From contig JBCCQA010000006.1 in NCBI GenBank assembly GCA_039024635.1, positions 1 to 64,000 on the forward strand: 64,000 nucleotides of DNA, given 5' to 3'. This stretch comes from Kuafuiihalomonas sp039024635 (GTDB lineage: Bacteria > Myxococcota > Kuafuiibacteriia > Kuafuiibacteriales > Kuafuiibacteriaceae). Shown here piece after piece: positions 14,069 through 23,000 of this stretch. Position numbers and translations under genes: made by a program. Numbering within the stretch: position 1 is the stretch's first letter; each line of letters opens with the position of its first letter. The notes beneath the pieces were generated by a model that worked only from the letters and a program-made list of their open reading frames with translations, did not search any database and had not been told where the DNA came from.

Positions 14069-15179
14069 TGCTCTGGTCGCTCAGCCCGTACAGAAAAGAG
14101 GCGGCCAGGTCCAACATCAGGAGGCTGGCTCGGCCCGCGATCTCGGCCTCACTGCCCGCCCCAGGCACTTCGGCCCGGGCCGACAGCCAGGTCATCTCTG
14201 GATCATCCTCGGCCAGGGTGCGCCGGGCCTCGGCCCAATCGCCTTGTCGGGCCAGCCCGAGAGCACGGGCTCGCCGTCGAAGAGGTGTGTCCGCGGCCGG
14301 GACCTCCCCCAAAACGGCTCCCCGAATCGCCTCGTGGTGGGCGCGGACGTCGGCCTCGATTTCTGCTGGGTCCAGGGGGCTGAGGCCTCTCCTGCGGCGA
14401 CTCCGAATCCCGAGAAGGTGGACGTCGCTCAGACTGAGCTTGGCGCTCAGGCTTTCGTCGGTGGCCGTCTCGACGTCGCCGGTGTCTTCGGCATCGGACT
14501 CTGGCCAGGGCTCACAGGCCTGGCCATTGGCTAGCCGCTCCTCCGAATGAGCCAGCCGGCCTAGCATCCGACCTCGCATCGACGAAGCGCCCTCCAAGAG
14601 CTGGACCCGCCGGGCTCGGTCCGCTTCGCGCAGGGAGACGGCCGTTACCTGGAGCGCCGGGTCGCGGTCAGCAGGCCAAATGGCCAGACCCATTCTGACG
14701 TGGTGCAGAAGCCCCGCCGCTGCACCGGCCCAAGCGCTGTCTCGAAGGCCGTAGGCCACCTGGTTCAAAGCTGACTCCCGCTCACCGGGGGTCAAGGAGC
14801 GCTCTATCAGGCCGGCCAAGAGGTTGGGGTCCATCTCCGAGGTGGGCGCGAAGACGTCCGGCGCTCCCGTCCACCCAAGAAGCGGATCGCCCCCGTCCAG
14901 AGCCAGGACAGGGGCCAGCTTGTCGGCTTCCAGGGGGGTCCGCCGTAGACCGGACAGACCGGTCGGGACCAGCTCGTTGGCGTAGACCGTAATGAGGTAG
15001 GCGCCCAGGCTCGACCCCATGGCGTAGCCTTCATCGTTCATCCGATCTCGGACGCCCTGCACGAAGGAAGGGAGCTCATCAAGGCCGCTGTCCGGCTGAT
15101 CCACCAGGCGACGGGCTCCGACCAGCGTCGCCAACAGCACTTGGTTTGGGTCGGCCACCGAGCTCGACCTTAACTCCAT
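14061..15179 (-). CDS. Hypothetical helical protein paired with the cyclic-nucleotide-binding protein
   Basis: The protein has 372 residues, mostly helical, with no signal peptide, membrane segment or Cys-rich motif. The N-terminal part (LLATLVGARRLVDQPDSG) is followed by long stretches of Ala/Leu/Arg helix, and the C-terminus (ASLLMLDLAASFLYGL) is hydrophobic. A Glu/Asp/Ser-rich segment lies near residue 230. Its end overlaps the start of the TPR/cNMP-binding gene by 8 bp, so the two are coupled and may act together. I do not recognise the family. Confidence 0.55.
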   Translation of the reverse strand: MELRSSSVADPNQVLLATLVGARRLVDQPDSGLDELPSFVQGVRDRMNDEGYAMGSSLGAYLITVYANELVPTGLSGLRRTPLEADKLAPVLALDGGDPLLGWTGAPDVFAPTSEMDPNLLAGLIERSLTPGERESALNQVAYGLRDSAWAGAAAGLLHHVRMGLAIWPADRDPALQVTAVSLREADRARRVQLLEGASSMRGRMLGRLAHSEERLANGQACEPWPESDAEDTGDVETATDESLSAKLSLSDVHLLGIRSRRRRGLSPLDPAEIEADVRAHHEAIRGAVLGEVPAADTPLRRRARALGLARQGDWAEARRTLAEDDPEMTWLSARAEVPGAGSEAEIAGRASLLMLDLAASFLYGLSDQSNG

Positions 15180-15241
15180 GGGCCAAGCATGGACAGTCTC
15201 GAAAGGTAGCGGACTGTAGGGCGCCGCGATGGGTCGGCCCG

Positions 15242-15913
15242 CTAGAGCTTTCGCTTTCGACCTGGGGACGGCGAATCATCCGGCCCCTCGGGCTCGGGCT
15301 CGGTCTCGGGCATCGAGGGCGCCTCGGCCGGCGGCTTTTGCTCCTCCTCGTCGGGCACCACTTCGACTTCTGGCTCGGGCGCGACGCTGTCGCCCTCTCC
15401 ATTGCGCTGACGGAAGCTCTCGAAGCGCTCCTTACTGAACAGGCCCCGGCCCTCCTTCATCGCATCCTTGAAGACCTTCTTGAGCTCATCCTGACTCAGC
15501 TCGGGGTCGGAGAAGTAGGCCACCGCTACCTGACCCAAGCCCCAGGTGAGGGCGAAGGCCGCGGGCGCCGCCAAGACGCCGCCAATGCCGGGGAGCAAGA
15601 GCTTCCGAAGCGCCCCCAGGGCCGCGGTGCCGGCGAAGGTCAGACCCGCGATGGCGCCCAGTTCGGCCGCCACCCGGGCCGCCTCGGCCCGCGAGACGGA
15701 GCGTCCATGGACGTGACCCACCGTCATCACCATGGCGGTGTGGATGGGAAGAAGCAGGGCCAGCTCAGAAAGCGGGACGGGCACCACCGAAGCGGCCGCC
15801 GCAGCGTAGCCCGAAATGGTGATGACTTCTCCCGACTTTCGGAGGCGGTCTTCGTCGGAGGCATCCGACCAGTCTCGGTCTCGAATCTCGGCGAGCTGGT
15901 CGAGCCAGGACAT
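15242..15913 (-). CDS. DUF697-like membrane protein (YcjF/GTPase-associated type)
   Basis: The protein has 223 residues. After an acidic N-terminus comes a DUF697-like core: VVPVPLSELALLLPIHTAM, then a Gly/Ala-rich hydrophobic region (AAELGAIAGLTFAGTAALG) and LLPGIGGVLAAPAAFALTW. The C-terminal 80 residues are acidic and Pro-rich (EPEVEVVPDEEEQKPP) and probably disordered. Start ATG 15913 follows the stop of the gltH-like gene by three bases (GTG 15916 is an alternative), so it is cotranscribed with gltH. DUF697 proteins often sit with dynamin- or Era-like GTPases, but no GTPase is seen nearby. Confidence 0.6.
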   Translation of the reverse strand: MSWLDQLAEIRDRDWSDASDEDRLRKSGEVITISGYAAAAASVVPVPLSELALLLPIHTAMVMTVGHVHGRSVSRAEAARVAAELGAIAGLTFAGTAALGALRKLLLPGIGGVLAAPAAFALTWGLGQVAVAYFSDPELSQDELKKVFKDAMKEGRGLFSKERFESFRQRNGEGDSVAPEPEVEVVPDEEEQKPPAEAPSMPETEPEPEGPDDSPSPGRKRKL

Positions 15914-15916
15914 CAC

Positions 15917-16777
15917 TTAGAAAGTGTATTTGAGAGGAACGTAGATACCTAGCCCCGGGATGAAGCTGACGTCGTTCACGACTCCGTAGAAAGCCGTGCT
16001 GAGGCCGACCGCGAAGCCGTTGAGTCGAGTGTAGTATTCGACGCCCAGTCCACCCGAGAAGACGACGCCGACCTGTCGGGCGCCGGACCCGTCTGCGTCG
16101 TTGGGCCGGGTGACGCTGATGGACCCGCCCAGGCCTCGCGCAATGTCCGGGTTGGGCGACACGAGACCGAGGCCACCATCGCCGTGGACCTTGAGGCCGA
16201 AGCGCTCGGTAAAGAAGTAGGTGTAGTCCAGAGCCGCGCCCAGCTGCATGAACTCGACGTCGGCCGGAAAGGTGAAGGCCGACTCCGTCGAAGCTCCGCT
16301 AATGACCTCGTCAGGCACCTGCGCCGCGTTGGCGCTGAAGGTGCTGCTGAAGCGAAGGCCGACGGCGAGGTTGCTCTTCTCGGTATGGACGAGATCGTAC
16401 CCTGCAGTGAGGCCCGCCATGGGCTGAAGGTTGCCCACGCTGTTGTCCGAGATCGTCCCCGCGCCAAGCTCGACGTCGGAGCCGCCGAATGAGAAGTAGA
16501 CGCCGATGTCCCCCTCCAGGAAGAGGCCGTGACGGCGGAGCGGGGCCGTGGTCGGCCGAGCACTGACCGCTGGCGAAGGCTCGGCGGCCGCGGGCTCGGC
16601 CGCCGGCTGCTCATCCTTCGGGACGGGGGCTTCGTCCTTCGGAACGGGACGCTCGTCGTTCGGGACGGGACGCTCGTCGTTTGGAACGACCTCTTCTTGT
16701 TCTCCCTGGGCCCAGGAAGCAGAGGGCGTGTTCAGTGCAAGGAAGCCTGCGCAGAGCGCGACGAGTGATCTCCCCAT
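15917..16777 (-). CDS. gltH: GltH/NfsH-like outer-membrane beta-barrel (CglE family)
   Basis: The start at ATG 16777 gives a signal peptide (LVALCAGFLALNTPSASWA) and 286 residues. Next come four tandem heptads of the form VP(N/K)DE(R/A/Q)P at residues 31-58. The rest alternates strands with aromatic girdles and ends in VPLKYTF, a typical barrel C-terminal Phe. In Myxococcus the Glt gliding system and the Nfs spore-coat system each end with such a barrel (GltH/CglE, NfsH). The position after the gltG-like gene supports the call. An intrinsic terminator upstream (16852-16886) suggests its own promoter or partial readthrough. Confidence 0.6.
   Translation of the reverse strand: MGRSLVALCAGFLALNTPSASWAQGEQEEVVPNDERPVPNDERPVPKDEAPVPKDEQPAAEPAAAEPSPAVSARPTTAPLRRHGLFLEGDIGVYFSFGGSDVELGAGTISDNSVGNLQPMAGLTAGYDLVHTEKSNLAVGLRFSSTFSANAAQVPDEVISGASTESAFTFPADVEFMQLGAALDYTYFFTERFGLKVHGDGGLGLVSPNPDIARGLGGSISVTRPNDADGSGARQVGVVFSGGLGVEYYTRLNGFAVGLSTAFYGVVNDVSFIPGLGIYVPLKYTF
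16604..16687 (-). repeat. Four tandem 21-bp repeats coding a charged heptad
   Basis: Four 21-bp units encode VPNDERP, VPNDERP, VPKDEAP and VPKDEQP directly after the signal peptide of the gltH-like barrel. The first two are nearly identical in DNA, so the array is likely to vary in copy number between strains. It forms an extended acidic Pro-containing spacer facing the periplasm. Confidence 0.8.
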
Positions 16778-16851
16778 CGCCGTGCTGCCTAACACACCGG
16801 CGACCGGGTGGCTCAAGGAAAATGAGGGCTCAGAGCGGCACTCCACCGGCG

Positions 16852-16886
16852 AAAAAAAAGGCCCGGCCGAACGCGTCGACCGAGCC
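16852..16886 (-). terminator. Intrinsic terminator between gltG and gltH
   Basis: Read on the minus strand, GGCTCGGTCG pairs with CGGCCGGGCC (two G-T pairs) around the loop ACGCGTT, followed at once by eight T. This is a textbook rho-independent terminator placed after the gltG-like stop (16933) and before the gltH-like start (16777). A second 8-bp hairpin (GAAGGGCC/GGCCCTTC, 16891-16915) without a T run lies just upstream of it. Confidence 0.85.
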
Positions 16887-16932
16887 CTGTGGAAGGGCCT
16901 CCAATCGGGCCCTTCTAGCTCGTCAGAGGCTC

Positions 16933-18363
16933 TCAGGTGGCGCTGAAGACGAAGGGATAGGTCACGACCACGATGCCGCCGCCCTTCGGCTTGGGGAACT
17001 TTAGCGACTTCATGACGCCGGCTGTACAGCTTTCCACCGTGGCGTTGCCCATGGAGCTCTCCCGGACCGAAGCCTTGGCTACCGAGCCGGTGGGGGCAAT
17101 GGTGAAGTAGATCGAGATCTTGCCGCCCAGGTTCGGATTCGCGTTCAGCTGCTTCTCGTAGCAGTACTTGAAGCGCGGGAAGTTTCGCCGGATGACCCGA
17201 GCGATCTCCTCTTTGGAGAGGGAGCCCTTGATGATGGTCCGGCCGGGGACGATGCGGGTTCGTCCTTTGCCTCGACTCCCGAGGTCGACATTGCCCGCGC
17301 CACCGCCGCCGCGACCGTGACCGCGACCCAGGCCGCCGATGCCGAGGGAGTTACCACCACCGCCCGCACCGGTACCACGGGTCCCCAGGCCGCCGGCGCC
17401 GCCGGCATCACCCATGCTCGAGCCCTGCAGGCCGCCCATGGCATTGTTGATGCCGGTGCCCAGGCCGCCCGGTCCGAAGACGTTGGAGACCGCCGAGTCG
17501 CCGCCTTTGAGCATGCCCAGCAGACCGGAGTTCATGGCGATCTTCCGATCCTTCTCGCGCTTGTCGGCGTCGACCTTGGGGGCGCCCTTCTTGGAGGCAT
17601 TCTTGTCCTCCTTGGGCTTGTCCTTCTTGCCGAACTTGCCCTCGTCGTCCTTGGCCTTGGAGCCGTCCTTGCCGGACAGGTCCAGCTTCTCGAGCTTCTT
17701 CTCTTCCTCAGGCGCCTTGAGAATCATCTCGGCGAAACGGTTCTGGTTCTTGAAGAGGTCGTCGATGAGGCTTCGGTTGAAGTCGGGAGTGATGAAAGCC
17801 GCCACCACGAAGAAGACGTGGAGCAGGGCTGAGATGGCAAAGACCCGGGGAAAGTACCAATCCAACATCCCGCCGGCGCCAAGAGCCGCGTTGCCGCGAA
17901 CATACTCGGCCGTCACCGTCAGGGTTCCGTACTTGTAGACCAGACGCTCACCCAAGCTCAGGCCGTAGGCCTGGGCCGGAAAGGGCGCGTCGGTCGCCGA
18001 CAGGGACACGTCCCGAGTGGTGCTTCCATCGGCCTTTCGAAGGCCGACCTTCGCTTCCTTGGGGACGACGATGGAGGACTGCTTCCCGCTACGGGTCGCG
18101 ATGGTGAAGGACTCGGCGGGCAGGCTGCCCTGAACCGCGAGGTCCACCCCAGTCCGCGCCTGCGGCCCGACCGTGACCGCCCGGTCCTTAGAGACGGTGA
18201 CCGAGTCGACGACCGTGTCGCCCCAGAGGACGGTGAGCTCCAGCGCGAACTGCTGGTCCGTCGGCTGGTTCTCGTCCTCGAGGGTGTAGGTCAAAAGACC
18301 CGGGTCGAAGTCGGCATCATCGGTGACGATGTGGTCACCAAAGGGCTCGTTGGGTGTCTCCAT
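16933..18363 (-). CDS. gltG: GltG/PglI-like inner-membrane protein with AgmX/PglI C-terminal domain
   Basis: Start ATG 18363 is set by GGAGGA five bases upstream; the earlier ATG lacks it. The 476 residues have, in order, an N-terminal beta domain like a divergent FHA (LWGDTVVDSVTVSKD), one membrane helix at about 171-193 (FAISALLHVFFVVAAFI), a Lys/Glu-rich stretch, a Gly-rich linker at about 300-370, and an AgmX/PglI (TonB-like) C-terminal domain (IRRNFPRFKYCYEKQL ... GGGIVVVTYPFVF). In Myxococcus this protein links the cytoplasmic or inner-membrane motor side to the periplasmic and outer-membrane parts. The motor genes (aglRQS) are not in the window. Confidence 0.75.
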   Translation of the reverse strand: METPNEPFGDHIVTDDADFDPGLLTYTLEDENQPTDQQFALELTVLWGDTVVDSVTVSKDRAVTVGPQARTGVDLAVQGSLPAESFTIATRSGKQSSIVVPKEAKVGLRKADGSTTRDVSLSATDAPFPAQAYGLSLGERLVYKYGTLTVTAEYVRGNAALGAGGMLDWYFPRVFAISALLHVFFVVAAFITPDFNRSLIDDLFKNQNRFAEMILKAPEEEKKLEKLDLSGKDGSKAKDDEGKFGKKDKPKEDKNASKKGAPKVDADKREKDRKIAMNSGLLGMLKGGDSAVSNVFGPGGLGTGINNAMGGLQGSSMGDAGGAGGLGTRGTGAGGGGNSLGIGGLGRGHGRGGGGAGNVDLGSRGKGRTRIVPGRTIIKGSLSKEEIARVIRRNFPRFKYCYEKQLNANPNLGGKISIYFTIAPTGSVAKASVRESSMGNATVESCTAGVMKSLKFPKPKGGGIVVVTYPFVFSAT

Positions 18364-18460
18364 CAATTCCTCCGGGGGTGGTCCCCCGTGGATCGACATC
18401 CGAGGGGCTCAAAGGTTCCGGGAAAGGTGGGCGGCCGAGCTGCCCATCGGGGATTCCCGG

Positions 18461-18730
18461 TCAGATGTTGTCGGTGCTGGTCTGAAGCTCGCGCAAGAAG
18501 TTGTCCCGAACCTTGAGGAGAGACTGGAAGCGGGTCTTGCGACGGTTCAGTAGGTAAGCGCCCTGGGGTCGGGTCAGCTCGCCCTGGATGGTCACGTCGC
18601 CGAAGTCGATGACGGTCTTGGCTTTGTACTCTGTACGGTCGGCCAGCCGCCTCACCCTATCCTGGGCAGAAGCCGTGGCCGCCAGGCCCAATCCAAGGGC
18701 GAACGCGCCCAGCATGATCGTCGTCTTCAT
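18461..18730 (-). CDS. gltF: GltF/CglF-like small secreted protein
   Basis: The protein has 89 residues with a clear signal peptide (MLGAFALGLGLAATASA) and a mature part of about 65 residues: a strand region (AKTVIDFGDVTIQGELTR), then GAYLLNRRKTRFQSLLK and a helical tail. Length, signal and place between the gltE-like and gltG-like genes match the small GltF (CglF) protein of the gliding cluster and NfsF of the spore-coat cluster. The call rests on gene order plus size. It probably acts in the periplasm as a connector. Confidence 0.55.
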   Translation of the reverse strand: MKTTIMLGAFALGLGLAATASAQDRVRRLADRTEYKAKTVIDFGDVTIQGELTRPQGAYLLNRRKTRFQSLLKVRDNFLRELQTSTDNI

Positions 18731-18745
18731 TGTGTTCTCCCTAGC

Positions 18746-20065
18746 TCAGCTTTCGGCAACTTCGCCAGCTTCGGGTTCGGCTTCCGGCGCGGCATCGGGG
18801 TCTTCCCCATCCGCGGCGCCGCCTTCTTCCCCCTCACCGTCCAGGACCTCGCCTTCGGGTGCGTCCTCTTCCGTGAAGATGTCGCGGCCCGTGGCCTGCA
18901 CGCCCGACTCCTCTTCGGGCTCCTCGGCCAGAGCCTCTTCCGCCATCTCCAGCGTCAGCTTGATGCCGTTATAGCGACCGCAGAAGCCATCGTAGTCGTC
19001 CTCGCCACAGCTCTTCTTGGTCCGGGCGAGGTACTCGTCAGCCGTCTTCAGCGCCTTCTCGTTTTGGTTGGCGTTCTGAAGCGTGATGACGAGCTGAAGC
19101 AAAAGCTGCTCGGGCTCGGACCGACCGGCCTTCGAGTAGAGGGTTCGCGCCTTCTCGAAGTGCTCCACCGCCACCTCGTGCTCCTGAGCGCCCTGAAGGG
19201 CATAGGCCAAGTAGGACTCCACCTCGGGATCGGTGGGGCGCTTGGCTGCGACCTTGTCGTAGCTCGTCCGGGCTAGACCGTAGTCACGATGGCGCAGGGC
19301 CAGAGCGCCGATGTTGGCGTTGGCCGACACATGGTCGGGGTCGTAATCCAGCGCCTTCTTGAAGGCCGCCATCGCCCGACCGTTCTCTTCACGCTGCAGG
19401 TAGATTCGGCCGAGGTTGACGAAGATGTCGGGGTCGCTTCGCTTCTGCTCTTCGGACATCCGCCGGGCGTTCTGAAGAATCGTCTCCGCCAGCTTCAGCT
19501 TGTCCTGGTCGAGGTAGACCAAGGCCAAGTTCTTGTAGGCGTCGACGTTCTCCTTGTCCCGCATCAGCAGCTTGCGAACTGCACCGATGGCGCTGTCGTA
19601 GTCCTTGCGCTCCCGGTGGAGGACCGAGAGGTTGTTCAGGAGCTCGGCTTGGAAGGGCTTCTTCTCGAGCAGGGCTTCGTAGATCTTGGCTGCCTCGTCG
19701 GTCCGGGCCTGGGCTCGGAGAACCGCCCCCAGGTTCACCGTCGTCTGCACGTCCTCGGGGTCGTTGGCCAACACCTGTCGGTAGTCGGACTCCGCCTCCC
19801 GCCAGTTGCCGAGCTGCTGATGGGCGTACCCTCGATTGTAGCGCGCGACGTCGTTACTCGGCTGCTTCTCGAGAAGCCCATCCAGCTTCTCGACCGCAGC
19901 CGCGTACTCCTTGTTCTCGATTTGGGTATTCGCCTTGGCCACGACCTCTCGCGGCTTGATTCGAACCACCTTGGGACCGGTTTCGACGGGCACGTTCTTG
20001 GTCGAACCGCCACAGGCCCCGAGGATGAGCGCCCCCAGACCAAGAACGAGCTTCTTGGCGTTCAT
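18746..20065 (-). CDS. gltE: GltE/AglT-like TPR lipoprotein
   Basis: The protein has 439 residues. The lipoprotein signal (KLVLGLGALILGACGGS) gives a lipidated Cys near residue 18. Residues 45-330 hold about eight TPR units (YNRGYAHQQLGNWREAESD, VNLGAVLRAQARTDEAAKI, LALVYLDQDKLKLAE). A C-terminal tail of about 80 residues is highly acidic. ATG 20065 overlaps the gltD-like stop as TGATG. GltE/AglT in Myxococcus is a periplasmic TPR lipoprotein required for A-motility, and domain layout and position agree. The homologous NfsE is the alternative name. Confidence 0.65.
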   Translation of the reverse strand: MNAKKLVLGLGALILGACGGSTKNVPVETGPKVVRIKPREVVAKANTQIENKEYAAAVEKLDGLLEKQPSNDVARYNRGYAHQQLGNWREAESDYRQVLANDPEDVQTTVNLGAVLRAQARTDEAAKIYEALLEKKPFQAELLNNLSVLHRERKDYDSAIGAVRKLLMRDKENVDAYKNLALVYLDQDKLKLAETILQNARRMSEEQKRSDPDIFVNLGRIYLQREENGRAMAAFKKALDYDPDHVSANANIGALALRHRDYGLARTSYDKVAAKRPTDPEVESYLAYALQGAQEHEVAVEHFEKARTLYSKAGRSEPEQLLLQLVITLQNANQNEKALKTADEYLARTKKSCGEDDYDGFCGRYNGIKLTLEMAEEALAEEPEEESGVQATGRDIFTEEDAPEGEVLDGEGEEGGAADGEDPDAAPEAEPEAGEVAES

Positions 20066-23000
20066 CACGAGTTCACCCGGCCCTGGGACTCGGCGGCGGC
20101 CCGAGCATCTTCACCCTCGGCGTTGGCTGGCTCGATGACCTCTTCGATCACTTCGTCGGGCACGAGATCGGCCGGCTTCTGCTTGGACATGATGAAGACG
20201 TCGGCGCCCTCGTAGCCCGGCTTCTGCAGCTCGGGGAACTTGTCGGGGTTGAGCTCCTTCAGGTTCTCCTGCGCTGTCAGCGTGCACTCGTTGTAGATGT
20301 TCAGCTCGTAGGCCTTGTCGAGGGCTCGCTCAAAGGCCTGAAGGCCCTTCTCCTCCGGACCCAAGGCCTGGGCATCGAGCTCTGCTCGGTAGATCTCCTG
20401 CTGGTCGAAGGTCAATCGCTTCGGAAGTGGCGCGTTTCGGAAAGTGTCAGCCACGTTGCGGTAGACCTGCCCGATTCGCGTCAGCGCGCAGATACCGTAG
20501 TCGCCATTCCCGTAGGTCAACACGTCGAGGTATTTGCCCTCGGCCTCGCACTTGGCCTCGTCGGTGGAGACGCAGGCCAAAGTCTGCGCACCGCCCAGCT
20601 TGGATTTGAGGATCTTCGGACTCAGGCGGGTGAAGCTGATCTTCGAGAAGCTCTGGAACTCGGGCTCGAGCAGTTCGAATCGGGCGTGGGCACCGGCCAG
20701 CTGAGCACCCTCCTTCTTCTGCTCCTCGGGCTTGAGGTTCGGGAACTCTTGCACGATCCAGGCGTACTCCTTCATGGCGTCTCTGCGCTTACCGAGCTTC
20801 TCGTCGACGAGGGTCGCGAACTTGTAGCGGCTCTCGAAGATCTTGGCCTGGCCGGCGTTGGCGTACCTCTTTCGGAATCGGTCGTAGCAGCCGGCGGCGC
20901 TCTCCCAGTCCTTCTTGGTCTCCTGCAGCTCGCAGACCCGCCAGTAGACCTCCGCCGCCTCTTCGCCCTTGGCGTGGTCGGTGTAGTAGGTCGTGAACTT
21001 GGCGATGGCGTCGTCGGTATCGCCCAGTCCTTGCCGGTAGACGGCCGCGTTGTACAGGGCGACCGAGGCCTTCTCGTGGCCAGGGTAGTCGGTGAAGAAC
21101 TCGTCGTAGAGGGTGGCCGAGGTCGAGAAGTCGGCGATACGCTCGTAGAACTCGGCGAGCAGGAGGTGGTTTCGATGGACGATGTCCATCTCCTTGTCGA
21201 CCGCCTCACGGGCCTCCTTCTTGCTCCGACGCGTCAGCTTGCTCTTCTTCTTGTGGACCTTAGGCTCGTAGGTCTTCCGGAATATCTCGGCCATCTTGAT
21301 GGCGTGGTCGAGCTCGTCGGCGTTGTTGTAGATCAGCACCGCCGAGAAGGTCGCCTCGTCGGCGTAGTCGGAGGTGGCGAAATCCTCCTGGAACTTGCTG
21401 AAGCGAGAAGCGACCGCGGCGTAAGCGGCCTCCTTCTCGTCGCCGTCATCCAGCGCCTTGGCCTTGATCTCGGCCGTCTGGATGGACAGGTAGGTGGAGC
21501 CTTCCAGCAGCTCCTGCACCTCCTTGGCAAACTTCTTGTCGTTCCCGACTAGCTTGTCGTTGGTCTTGAACTTGCCGGCGTAGAAGGCGAGCTCGTCCCA
21601 CTTCTTCTGCAGACCCAGCGAGTCGAGGATGAGGTAAGCGGAGCGCTTGGCCAGCTTGTCTCGCGGGTACTTCTCGATCATCTCGAAGAAGCGCTTGGCC
21701 GACTCCGAGAAGTGGTTGTGGTCGAAGTACACGAAGGCAGCCTTGAACTTGATGGCCGGCAGCTCCTTGTCGGCCTCGTCGGCGATGCCGAAGTAGAGGT
21801 CGCAAGCCGCGGCGAGCGACAGCTCGTTGGCCGGGATGGCCTCCTCCGGATACTCCTTGTCGTCCGACAGTGAGATATTCACCCGAGTGACCTGCTTCGA
21901 CTGGCCCTTGTCTTTGGCCTCCTTGACCTTGCGCTGGGTGGTCGGGTCGCCCTGATCCTTCTTTTCCTTGATGATCTTTTCGTAGGCCAGGATCTGGTTG
22001 TACGCGGCTTCTCGCTGGTACTTCTTCTGGGCCGCGGTGTCGTTGGTCTCGGCCCGCGCGATCTGGTCGTACTGGAGGGCGGCGTTCTTCCACTCCAAGA
22101 GGGCCCAGAGGACCTCGGCGTAGAAGTAGCGCATCTCGTAGGCAGCTTTGGTCTCGGAGAAGGCGTCGAGGTACTTCGCGTAGATGTCTCGGGCCAGGTA
22201 GTAGGTCTCCACGTTCTGCCGCTTCTGGGCGTCCCGGTGGTATTCGGTGACCAGGTTCCGAAGGCTGGTCTCGGTCAGATCGTAGGCGTACTCCAGTGCC
22301 GCGGCGCCGCTCTCGCCCGCGTTCTCGTGGTGCTTGTACCAGGGCGTGCCCGGTCGATAGAGGTCCACCAGGCGCTCGACCTCGGTCCGGACCTGGCTCT
22401 TGTCCTCCAGCTGGCTGTAGGCAGCGACGATCTTCGACTGCAGGTGGGGCGAACGCTCGCTCATCGGATACCTATCGATGAGCAGGCGGAAGGTCTGGAC
22501 CTGGAGCGGCCACTTGCCCTGGTCGCCGAAGAGATTGCCCAGGCGCTCGGTGTAGCGAACGGCAATCTCCTCACCTCCCTTGGCCTTGAAGTAGGCAAAA
22601 GCGGTGTCGACCTCGTCCACGTAGGAGAAGAAGCGCGCAAGGTCGTTGAGCGCTTCGGACTTGAGCTCGACCGACTTCTTGTCGGCGCCCACCACCTCGG
22701 CGTTGTCGATGACTCGCTTCATCTTTTTGATGCCGGCCGCGTAGTCCTGATAGTTGTAGTCGCACCAGGCGAGCTTGTAGATGGCGTAGTTGTAGATCCG
22801 AGGCTCGTCGGATTCGGAGGCCTTTTGGTAGGCCCGCTGCGCCTGTCCCAGACGATTGTTGTTGAAGTAGTGCTCGCCGAGCTGGAGGTAGGCGTCGTCG
22901 ACCAGGCGGCTCTGCGGGAACTGCTTGATGAGCTGCAGGTAGTGGTCGACCGCCTTCTCGGTGTTGGCGGCCTCGTACTCGTTGTAGCCGAGGTAAAAGA

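Noticed and set aside
19289..20215. Long plus-strand frames over the TPR genes (also 22237-23742, 23688-25256)
   Set aside because: They are Leu/Val-rich antisense shadows caused by high GC at third positions; the minus genes have signal peptides, TPR repeats and ribosome sites.
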